Notes under the pieces: model-generated
The model's database searches: none
What the model was told of the DNA's origin: nothing
Seen by the model: the letters and a program-made list of their open reading frames with translations, nothing else
Position numbers and translations under genes: made by a program
DNA from: an uncultured Candidatus Melainabacteria bacterium
GTDB lineage: Bacteria; Cyanobacteriota; Vampirovibrionia; Gastranaerophilales; Gastranaerophilaceae
Reading direction: 5' to 3'
Length of the DNA: 64,000 bases
NCBI GenBank assembly: GCA_932182025.1
Contig: CAKNXK010000010.1
Span: 124,001-188,000, forward strand
Shown: positions 26,397-34,096 of the stretch, piece after piece
Layout: each line of letters opens with the position of its first letter
Position numbering within the stretch: position 1 is the stretch's first letter

Positions 26397-28736
26397 ATGT
26401 GTAATCCATTTGGATGGCAACCATCATTATTAGCAAGAGATTTATCAAGCGGTACTGAATGGGGCTCAATGAATATTCATATGAACCAAGCAATGGCAGA
26501 TATGCAGGCAAGGTCAACTTTGTATATGACTCCAACAATGAGTATGGGTGCTTTTTGTGATTATGGCATGCCTTCTGGCGGAATGAACTTCTTATGTGAT
26601 CCTCGCTATACAATCAGTCAATGGCAATGGAACCAAAACCAAAATCAAAACGCTATGGGCGGATGTAATTGGGGCATGAACGGTATGAACTGGAATACAA
26701 ACCCTTGGAGTAATTTCGGATGGAATGGCGGCAATACTTCCGGTACAAATCCGTCAGCTTCTACACCTGAAGAAAGAGCAGCTCAAAGAAAATATAACAA
26801 ATTGCTTTCTTTAGTAAAACAACTTGCATCTGATAATAGCAAACTACCTGCTGCAAGAAAAGAAGCTCTTGATGAAATTGCTAAACATCCTGTAGGAAAA
26901 ACTTATGAAGAAAAACTAAAGAATTTAAAAGCTGAATACGATAGAGTAAGCAAAGAAGATATCAAAAAGTTCTTAGCATCAAATGCATCTAAAGACTTTA
27001 GCGTAGATGCAAGCACAAACAAAGAACGTTCATTCTATAATCAACTTCAAAAAGTTGGATTTGAATTTGATAATTCAGATGTAGACAGACAAGTTTCAGG
27101 TCTTTACGATGTAATTTCACAAATCAGAGATACTCAGGAAAACTACCAAGACAGCAATATTTTAGCAGATTTAGCAGCTAAAACCGTCACTTGTAAAACC
27201 GGCACTTATGATATTCTTGATGTAGTAAGCAGCTGGAATACTCAAAAGAAAGACAGCACTGGTGAAGATAAGAGAATTATTACTTTAATCAAAAAAGGAT
27301 ATGATGCTCTTCCATCTGGTGAAACTGGTGATTCTGCAAGAAGCAGTGTTAAGACTCACGTTATAAGCCCAATTGTTAATGGTCTTATTGATAGAGCACG
27401 CGGATTAAAATCCGGTTTAGACAACGCTTCTCAAACAAAATTAACAGAAGCTATGACTAAGCTTGAACAAGCTTACAATAACACATCAACAAGTGTTGAC
27501 CCTAACTTATCAACTGCTTTTGATGAATTATACGTTCTTACAAGAAAAGCTGCAATAGCACAATTAAGAGCAGAAGTTAAGGAAACTTACGGAGCAATCG
27601 ACCCGGATTTATTCAACGACGAACTATTTGAAGCTGAAACAATTGCAGACCTAAAAGCAGAAGGCTTTAATGAAGCAGTTATTAACGCTGCAAGCGTAAC
27701 TGTTGAAAGTACAAATGACAGCGGAGTATTCAACCACAGAGTTGATGAAACAAAACCTGCTCGCGAACAATTAACTTCTATCACCGGTCCTGACAACGCA
27801 TTAAGCAAAGCTGCTTCAGTATCAGGGATTGCAGGGGTTACAGAAGCTTGGATTGATAATAACACCGGCAAAGTTTATGTACTAAAACAAAATGCTGACG
27901 GCGAAGATGAAATCCACGAACTTAATAACCCAACAGTTAATGATGGTAAAGTTACAGCAGGAACAGTTGGTGCAAAAGTAAGTGCTAATGATATTGCATT
28001 AGCTTCTGCAACAGCAAAGCAAGAAGCTCAAGCTTTAAAAACAGAACAAGACGCTGTAACAGCATTAGTTGCTAAGACTGATATTATTAAAGAAGACCGC
28101 ACAACTTCTGAAGGTCACAAAATTTACAAAGAACAAAAAGGTGACCAAAGAGAATTTGTTCTAATCAATGGAATTCTTTATGAATACAAAAACAATGCTA
28201 AAGGTGATAAAATAACTGCAAGCAGCATTGAATCAGACTACAAAACAGCTGAGAACAAAGAAAAGGCTTTTGCTAATGATAAAACATTTGAAGGTACAGA
28301 AGTTGCAAGAAAACTTTGCAGTTGGACAACTGAAAGTGATGACAAATATATCGCAGGTGTTTTAGCAGACATTAATGAAGACAACATTGAATCATTTATG
28401 CGAGCTATTTATGCAAATCCTTCATTTGATCACAAAGGATGTGAAGGCTTTATTGAAAAGTTAGATGACGATACATCTGCTAGTAATGGTGTTACTTTAG
28501 CTCTTAAGAAACAATTGATTAACGCATTTCTTGCTTATGCGATTAAATCAGGTATAAGTGAAATCGATAATGATATCAAATATATCAAACTAGGTTTAGA
28601 TGCTTGTACCGGGGATGATTTTAATGAACACTATTCAGGCTGGACTTGGTGTGGTCTTGGTACAAACTGGAACGAAAAAATTGATGAGTGCATGTGGAAC
28701 ATAGCAACTCGAATCGGTTTAACAAAACAAGCTTAA
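26397..28736 (+). CDS. Large Asn/Trp/Gly-rich N-terminus protein, unknown function (779 aa)
   Basis: The first ~125 residues are Met, Asn, Trp and Gly rich (for example NQNQNQNAMGGCNWGMNGMN), with no Sec signal peptide. The remainder is mostly helical, acidic and Ala/Lys/Asp-rich, with a beta-containing stretch near 480-520 and a Cys/Trp-rich C-terminus (SGWTWCGLGTNWNEKIDECMW). I do not recognise the family. Size and composition suggest a surface, exported or assembly protein. A GAGGATAAAAAT ribosome-binding site precedes the ATG. It is convergent with the PAP2 gene. The transglycosylase gene at 32097 has a similarly Asn/Phe-rich start. Confidence 0.6.
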   Translation: MCNPFGWQPSLLARDLSSGTEWGSMNIHMNQAMADMQARSTLYMTPTMSMGAFCDYGMPSGGMNFLCDPRYTISQWQWNQNQNQNAMGGCNWGMNGMNWNTNPWSNFGWNGGNTSGTNPSASTPEERAAQRKYNKLLSLVKQLASDNSKLPAARKEALDEIAKHPVGKTYEEKLKNLKAEYDRVSKEDIKKFLASNASKDFSVDASTNKERSFYNQLQKVGFEFDNSDVDRQVSGLYDVISQIRDTQENYQDSNILADLAAKTVTCKTGTYDILDVVSSWNTQKKDSTGEDKRIITLIKKGYDALPSGETGDSARSSVKTHVISPIVNGLIDRARGLKSGLDNASQTKLTEAMTKLEQAYNNTSTSVDPNLSTAFDELYVLTRKAAIAQLRAEVKETYGAIDPDLFNDELFEAETIADLKAEGFNEAVINAASVTVESTNDSGVFNHRVDETKPAREQLTSITGPDNALSKAASVSGIAGVTEAWIDNNTGKVYVLKQNADGEDEIHELNNPTVNDGKVTAGTVGAKVSANDIALASATAKQEAQALKTEQDAVTALVAKTDIIKEDRTTSEGHKIYKEQKGDQREFVLINGILYEYKNNAKGDKITASSIESDYKTAENKEKAFANDKTFEGTEVARKLCSWTTESDDKYIAGVLADINEDNIESFMRAIYANPSFDHKGCEGFIEKLDDDTSASNGVTLALKKQLINAFLAYAIKSGISEIDNDIKYIKLGLDACTGDDFNEHYSGWTWCGLGTNWNEKIDECMWNIATRIGLTKQA

Positions 28737-28740
28737 TTAA

Positions 28741-29367
28741 CTAATTATTAAACGCTTTTACAAGTATAATATATAGATTTACCAACAAGAACCCTAAGAA
28801 CAGTCCTGCAATAACGTCAAGCGGGAAGTGAACTCCTGTCCAGAGTCTTGATAAAGCTACAAGGAATATAAATAACCCGAAGACTATTGCAAGGAAGTAT
28901 CTCCAAAACTCGCTTCTTGTATAATGCAAAATCAAATACATACAAATACCGTAAAAACACATTGTAGTTGAGGTATGGTTAGATGGAAAGCTCCATCCCG
29001 GATAACTGCAAATACCGGGTCTTTCTCTGCATACAAAATCTTTGAGCAATGCTGTTAAAAAGAATGCTGCATGAGTAAAAAATACTAACAAAAATGCTTT
29101 TAAGTATTTACCGTGCGAAACAAGCACAGAGCAAGCAGCAATCTGAGGCCAAAGCATGTAGTTAGCTCTTCCAAATTCCGATACAAATGCAGGAATATAG
29201 CTTGGATAAGGTGCAAGAAAATGCCTTATACCATTTAGCATGCCTCTGTCAAACTCTCTAATTCCAGGCATATATAAAACTAATATGGTTAATACTACAA
29301 CCACAATCAATGATATTGTTACATAATTCCAATTGGCAACAACGCCATAACCGCTATCTCTTTTCAT
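28741..29367 (-). CDS. PAP2 superfamily membrane phosphatase
   Basis: 208 residues, six predicted membrane helices. The three PAP2 motifs are present: KDFVCRERP, PSNHTS (PSGH-type) and SRLWTGVHFPLDV. Family members remove phosphate from lipid substrates such as undecaprenyl pyrophosphate, phosphatidate or PGP; which one cannot be told. Same strand as, and 19 bases after, the small membrane-protein gene at 29387. Confidence 0.88.
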   Translation of the reverse strand: MKRDSGYGVVANWNYVTISLIVVVVLTILVLYMPGIREFDRGMLNGIRHFLAPYPSYIPAFVSEFGRANYMLWPQIAACSVLVSHGKYLKAFLLVFFTHAAFFLTALLKDFVCRERPGICSYPGWSFPSNHTSTTMCFYGICMYLILHYTRSEFWRYFLAIVFGLFIFLVALSRLWTGVHFPLDVIAGLFLGFLLVNLYIILVKAFNN

Positions 29368-29386
29368 ACTAAGCCTATAACCCTTA

Positions 29387-29887
29387 CTAAATACCGCCTT
29401 TAGCTGCTCCTAAGATGTCTATTATTTTATTAATTAATGCAATCACAATTGGTGAAGCTTCACTTACAAAAACTGCAAAGAAGAATAATGCCCCTAAAAC
29501 TGCTATAAATTTTTGGATATCAGAAAACATAAATACTTTGTTTTCTCTAAATTCTTGTATCCCCTTAAACTCATCAGTAAAAGGTTTTACAGGGAGTTTT
29601 TCTTCAATTGCTTCAATTACATTTGCAAACTTGATTTTAATCAAAATGTTGTATGAATCAACATTCATCCACCATAGAGCACAAACAGCAATTCCGATTA
29701 ATGAAAATACCAATGTTGCGGACAACCTTTCCATAAATACAACATTGCCTGTATAAATCATTGCAAAAATCAGCACAACAAACGAAACCATGTAGAACTT
29801 GTTTGTTCTAAAGTTTCTATCTATAAAATTTTCTTTTTGCTCTGCATATAATTTGTATTCTTGAAATATCAGCTCATCTCTATCCAT
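29387..29887 (-). CDS. Small membrane protein (RipA-like), unknown function
   Basis: 166 residues with three membrane segments (about 32-48, 56-76, 128-150). The cytosolic middle reads YNILIKIKFANVIEAIEEKLP, a pattern seen in small integral membrane proteins called RipA-like. Role unknown. Likely co-transcribed with the PAP2 gene downstream. Confidence 0.5.
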   Translation of the reverse strand: MDRDELIFQEYKLYAEQKENFIDRNFRTNKFYMVSFVVLIFAMIYTGNVVFMERLSATLVFSLIGIAVCALWWMNVDSYNILIKIKFANVIEAIEEKLPVKPFTDEFKGIQEFRENKVFMFSDIQKFIAVLGALFFFAVFVSEASPIVIALINKIIDILGAAKGGI

Positions 29888-29905
29888 TTTTTATATCCTT
29901 TTGGC

Positions 29906-30037
29906 GGGACACATTTTGCTAAACTACTAATTTGTATTCTTATTCCAAGTGTCCCTTTGGAACAGATTACAGGCTGGTTCGCGCCGGTCGTTTTGCGGAC
30001 TCCCTCCCCGGATGGGGAGGGGAGGGTTGGGATGGGG
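29906..30037. repeat. GC-rich repeat-like element with a G-quadruplex motif
   Basis: In a very AT-rich setting, 29941-30037 is GC-rich. It holds a perfect stem CCCTCCCC-ggat-GGGGAGGG (30002-30021). Overlapping it, five G-runs of 3-4 with 1-2 base loops at 30014-30037 can form a G-quadruplex on the plus strand. An inverted pair GGGACAC/GTGTCCC (29906-29912, 29949-29955) frames its left side. It lies just after the ftsH stop. The make-up is like dispersed intergenic repeats in other genomes. No T-run follows, so it is not a classical terminator. Confidence 0.55.
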
Positions 30038-30045
30038 TGATTTCC

Positions 30046-31920
30046 CTATTCCCATTTATCAAAAGTACGCTGTCCTTTGACTTCATTCATTAAATCTTCA
30101 AACTCTTTTTCATCCAATGTTTCTTTTTCAAGAAGTTTTTTCGCAATAAATTCAAGCATATCACGGTTTTCACTCAGAAGTTTTTTAGCTTCTTCGTATT
30201 GTTTATCAACAATCTTTTTAATTTCTTTATCTATATCAGCAGCAATCTCTTCTGAGAAATCTCTTGTGTGACCAAAATTTCTACCCATAAATACATGCTC
30301 CTGGTCTTTACCATAAGTAAGATTTCCCATTTTTTCGGACATACCATAAGTTGTAACCATGCTTCTTGCAAGAGCTGAAACTTTTTCCAAATCATTTGAA
30401 GCGCCTGTTGTTACATTGTCTTTGCCATAAATCAACTCTTCTGCAATTCTTCCGCCGAGAATCATTTTAATTCTGTCTAACAATTGGCTCTTTCTCATTG
30501 TCAAATGATCTTTTTCAGGAAGGGTTAAAGTAATACCAAGTGCCATGCCGCGAGGAATAATTGATACTTTGTGAAGCGGATCGCAATCTTTAAGAAGCTT
30601 TGCTAAAAGAGCATGACCAACTTCGTGGTAAGCAGTGTTTTCTTTCTCTTCATCTGAAATAATTCTGCTTTTCTTTTCAGGACCTGCCATAACTTTATCA
30701 ATTGCTTCTTCTAAATCAACCATATCGATTTCTGATTTATCATGACGCGCTGCAAGAAGCGCTGCTTCGTTTAAAAGGTTTTGCAAATCTGCCCCTGTAA
30801 ATCCGGGAGTACGTTTTGCAAGAGTTTTGATTTCGACCTCTTTTGCAAGCGGTTTATTCTTGGCATGAACATTAAGAATTTGTTCTCTGCCCAAAACATC
30901 AGGTTTGTTAATAACAATTTGACGGTCAAATCTGCCGGGTCTTAACAACGCATTATCAAGGATATCAGGTCTGTTAGTAGCAGCTAAGATAATGATATTT
31001 GTATTTTCATCAAAACCATCCATCTCAACAAGCAATTGATTAAGAGTTTGTTCTCTTTCATCGTGTCCGCCGCCCATGCCGGCACCTCTTTGACGGCCTA
31101 CAGCATCAATTTCGTCAATAAACACAATACAAGGCTGATGTTTTTTTGCCTGTTCAAACAAATCTCTAACACGGCTTGCACCAACACCCACAAACATCTC
31201 AACAAAATCAGAACCGCTTATAGAGAAGAAAGGAACTCCCGCTTCACCTGCAACAGCTTTTGCCATCAATGTTTTACCGGTACCCGGAGAACCAACAAGA
31301 AGAACTCCTTTTGGTATCTTTGCTCCAAGTTTTACATATTTATCACTATGCTTCAAGAAATCAACAATTTCTTCAAGCTCTTTTTTCTCTTCATCAATAC
31401 CTGCAACATCAGCAAAAGTTGTCTTAACCTTGTTATCCATAAGCATTTTAGCTCGTGATTTGCCAAAAGACATTGCTTGAGCACCACCAGCTTGAATAGA
31501 TTTAATAATAAGTGCTATAACACCCAAAACCAATAGAAGAGTAATTAATGAAGAGCCCATACCTTTTACCGAATTTGAATCCGTATTTTTGACAGATATC
31601 TCAACATCATTTTCTTCAAGCTTAGGCAGCAAATCCGAATTCGAAGGGTATGATACTTTATATTGTAATTTAGGAGGTTGAACATCACCATATAGAGGGT
31701 TTGAAACAGGTTTTGCTTCCGGCTGTTTAACAGGAACTGCAATCAAAGTATCACGTCCCATATCAACGCTCTTAATCTCTTTATTTTCAACCTTTTGCAT
31801 AAATGCAGTATATGAAAGTTCTTCTGTACTGGATGTAGGGCCCGTAAACAGCATTGAAACAAATGCCAGAACCATGATTCCAAGTATTACGTACATTCCG
31901 ATTGATTGATTTTTGTTCAT
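30046..31920 (-). CDS. ftsH: ATP-dependent zinc metalloprotease FtsH
   Basis: 624 residues. Two membrane helices (about 9-26 and 122-140) flank a short periplasmic domain. The AAA domain follows with Walker A GSPGTGKT (210-217), Walker B FIDEID and the second region of homology, then the zinc site HEVGH (432-436). It degrades membrane and short-lived soluble proteins as a hexamer. The gene is single, with a GC-rich repeat after its stop. Confidence 0.97.
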   Translation of the reverse strand: MNKNQSIGMYVILGIMVLAFVSMLFTGPTSSTEELSYTAFMQKVENKEIKSVDMGRDTLIAVPVKQPEAKPVSNPLYGDVQPPKLQYKVSYPSNSDLLPKLEENDVEISVKNTDSNSVKGMGSSLITLLLVLGVIALIIKSIQAGGAQAMSFGKSRAKMLMDNKVKTTFADVAGIDEEKKELEEIVDFLKHSDKYVKLGAKIPKGVLLVGSPGTGKTLMAKAVAGEAGVPFFSISGSDFVEMFVGVGASRVRDLFEQAKKHQPCIVFIDEIDAVGRQRGAGMGGGHDEREQTLNQLLVEMDGFDENTNIIILAATNRPDILDNALLRPGRFDRQIVINKPDVLGREQILNVHAKNKPLAKEVEIKTLAKRTPGFTGADLQNLLNEAALLAARHDKSEIDMVDLEEAIDKVMAGPEKKSRIISDEEKENTAYHEVGHALLAKLLKDCDPLHKVSIIPRGMALGITLTLPEKDHLTMRKSQLLDRIKMILGGRIAEELIYGKDNVTTGASNDLEKVSALARSMVTTYGMSEKMGNLTYGKDQEHVFMGRNFGHTRDFSEEIAADIDKEIKKIVDKQYEEAKKLLSENRDMLEFIAKKLLEKETLDEKEFEDLMNEVKGQRTFDKWE

Positions 31921-32096
31921 AATTCTCCTCTTATAACATTTATTGCTCTATTATAACAGAAACAACAGGGTTTGGGATACTAAATCGGCTAGTTATGAGG
32001 ATAGTGAGTTTCCGCATTAACAAAACTTTACAAACAAGGCAATTTTTAACTCGTTGTTGTGTTTTTATATATAGAGTATATAAAAACAGGACAATT

Positions 32097-32927
32097 ATGA
32101 GCGCATTTACAAACGGATTCAATTTTGGCTTTGCAACCGGCTTCTTGAACAGAATGTTCAGCGGCTTTAATCCGTTTTGCTGTTTCAATTTTACCCCGAC
32201 ATTCTTCACACCAACTTTGAATACAAGTATATTTACACCATATTCTATACCAACAGCAAATATGTCATTCCAGAATTTTTCAATGCCTGCAACGAATAAT
32301 TCTTTTAATTGGAATTCAGTGAACATGAATAATACTTGGTCTTCATTCCCTATGGGCGATAACTTTATAAAATCTTCATCTTCCAGCCGCAATTATTCTG
32401 ATACAGACACTTCAAACTTTAGTTATGATGCAGAAGCTCTAAAAAACAAATGGCAAAAGAAAAATTCAAATTTATCACAAGAATTTTTTAATAAAGTTGT
32501 TCAAGTTGCCAAAAGAGTTAATTGCGACCCTAACGATTTAATGTGTTTAATGAACTCTGAGAGCGGACTTAAAACAACTGCTGTAAATAAAAGCTCCGGT
32601 GCAACAGGCTTAATTCAATTCATGCCTGCCACTGCAAAAGGGCTTGGAACTTCTTGCAGTGCATTAAAGAATATGAGTCCGGAAGAACAAATGGTTTATG
32701 TAGAAAAATGTATTACAGACTCTAAAAGAATGGCAGGATTAGGCAACCAAAAGATTGGTGCAGGAACACTCTATGCATTAATATTCTTACCTTCACGTGC
32801 CGGCAGAGATATTATAACAACCAGCGGAGAAAAATACTACAGCAGCAACAAAGGCTTAGATATAGACGGTGATGGCAAAATCTCTAAAGCAGATCTGGCA
32901 AAACGAATTAAAAATTGTGATGCATAA
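32097..32927 (+). CDS. Lytic transglycosylase with an EF-hand/dockerin-like tail
   Basis: I start at the ATG at 32097, which follows AGGA at 5 bases; the frame extends 34 codons upstream without a ribosome-binding site. The first ~100 residues are Asn/Phe/Ser/Thr-rich with no clear signal peptide. The SLT catalytic domain follows: CDPNDLMCLMNSESGLKT with the catalytic Glu of SESG, then GATGLIQFMPATAKGLG. The C-terminus ends in GLDIDGDGKISKADLAKRI, a calcium-binding EF-hand/dockerin-like loop. It would cut peptidoglycan glycan strands. How it leaves the cell is unclear. Confidence 0.8.
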   Translation: MSAFTNGFNFGFATGFLNRMFSGFNPFCCFNFTPTFFTPTLNTSIFTPYSIPTANMSFQNFSMPATNNSFNWNSVNMNNTWSSFPMGDNFIKSSSSSRNYSDTDTSNFSYDAEALKNKWQKKNSNLSQEFFNKVVQVAKRVNCDPNDLMCLMNSESGLKTTAVNKSSGATGLIQFMPATAKGLGTSCSALKNMSPEEQMVYVEKCITDSKRMAGLGNQKIGAGTLYALIFLPSRAGRDIITTSGEKYYSSNKGLDIDGDGKISKADLAKRIKNCDA

Positions 32928-32928
32928 T

Positions 32929-32958
32929 AAAAAAAAGCCGTTTCTTTTGAGAACGGCT
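32929..32958 (-). terminator. Terminator of the solute-binding lipoprotein unit
   Basis: Minus strand AGCCGTT/AACGGCT 7-bp stem with a 9-base loop followed by eight T. It faces the end of the transglycosylase gene. Confidence 0.7.
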
Positions 32959-32978
32959 ACCAGACTTGGGGAGGAGGT

Positions 32979-33038
32979 ATGAAAAACCAATTGGTTTTCC
33001 ATATTAGTATTAACGGCAGCTTTTCTCGAAATCTTTAA
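32979..33038 (+). CDS. Possible 19-residue sORF with palindrome at its start
   Basis: ATG preceded at once by GGGGAGGAGGT, coding a short peptide (MKNQLVFHISINGSFSRNL). The 16-bp perfect palindrome AAAACCAATTGGTTTT (32983-32998) begins 4 bases after the A of the ATG. It may be chance, or the palindrome may be an operator or attenuator. Weak support. Confidence 0.15.
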   Translation: MKNQLVFHISINGSFSRNL

Positions 33039-33061
33039 CTTAAGGGGACAATATCATCCGT

Positions 33062-34096
33062 TTAGTGGAGTCGATATTTATCCATAATCTTCTTGTAGTC
33101 TTTATTTACAGGGGTATTGACAGAAGTTTTTATAGCACTGATAAAAGCTTTCTCTTCTATTAAATTTGAAGTTTCAATTCTGGCAGGTACTATTAATCCT
33201 GTTTTAGTAAAATATTCACTGCTCTTCTCAGATGCAAGATACTGAACAAATTTTTTTGCAGAGTCTTTGTGTTTTGAACTCTTAGGAATAGCCCAGCCCG
33301 AACAATCACAAAGTACGCCATGTTCTCCCGGGAAATTAATAATTGTCCAATTAAAATCCGCTTTTTCTTTTATCTTAGGATACATCCAGCGTCCTGAAAG
33401 ATACATGGCAATTTTTTTATCCAAGAACATTTGTGCTAATGTAGAACTTCCTATTTGACTTTTTGTCGGTGCAACTTTGTATTTGTCACGCAAGTCTTTA
33501 TAAAATTCCAAACCTTTAAAATCACCCTCATCCAAAATATTTTCTCCAAACGCTTGAAGGTAAGGTAATGCCCAGTATGCATCTTCCTCAAAACTCACGC
33601 CATAAACACCGTTGCCCGTTGCTTTTTGGGCAATTTGAAGGAAATCATCCAAAGACCAGTTAGCATCAGGTTGTTGGATAATATCAAGATTTATATAAAA
33701 CACCACATTAGAAATATCACGAGGAACAGCAAGAAGCTTTCCTTCAAAACTAAGTCCATTAATTGATTGCGAGTAAAAATCCTTCGAATTAACTTCATTA
33801 CTCAAATCTTCAAGATATTTCTCATAGACAGGAATATTCAGATTATTGATAAAGATTACGTCAGGAGCTGTATTTGAAGCAAAAAGCAGATGAATTTTCT
33901 GGAAATAATTCTGCGGGATATGCATAAATTTGATTTTTACATCGGGATTTTCTGTTTCAAAATCTGAAATAATCCGGTTAAGAATTTTAACCTCACTGAC
34001 AGAACCCCAGGATGAAAAAGTAATTTCTTCTTTTTCAACAGAAGTACATCCGCAAAGCATAAGTGGAATTAATAAAAATAGTAACAGCTTTTTCAT
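33062..34096 (-). CDS. ABC-type sugar solute-binding lipoprotein (family 1)
   Basis: 344 residues with a lipoprotein signal peptide: the lipobox is LCGC with Cys17 as the lipidated residue. The mature part (TFSSWGSVSEVKILNRIISDFETENPDVKI, then APDVIFINN, and GVYGVSFEEDAYWALPYLQAFG) is typical of extracellular solute-binding proteins for sugars. No permease or ATPase gene is adjacent. Its start overlaps the stop of the 882-residue AMIN-like gene as TAATG, so the two are coupled. Confidence 0.85.
   Translation of the reverse strand: MKKLLLFLLIPLMLCGCTSVEKEEITFSSWGSVSEVKILNRIISDFETENPDVKIKFMHIPQNYFQKIHLLFASNTAPDVIFINNLNIPVYEKYLEDLSNEVNSKDFYSQSINGLSFEGKLLAVPRDISNVVFYINLDIIQQPDANWSLDDFLQIAQKATGNGVYGVSFEEDAYWALPYLQAFGENILDEGDFKGLEFYKDLRDKYKVAPTKSQIGSSTLAQMFLDKKIAMYLSGRWMYPKIKEKADFNWTIINFPGEHGVLCDCSGWAIPKSSKHKDSAKKFVQYLASEKSSEYFTKTGLIVPARIETSNLIEEKAFISAIKTSVNTPVNKDYKKIMDKYRLH

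Noticed and set aside
26378..32003. Shared TARTTATGAGGATA motif before the 779-aa and the transglycosylase genes
   Set aside because: At 26378-26391 it is the ribosome-binding site, but at 31990-32003 it lies about 100 bases before the real start, so the match is probably chance.
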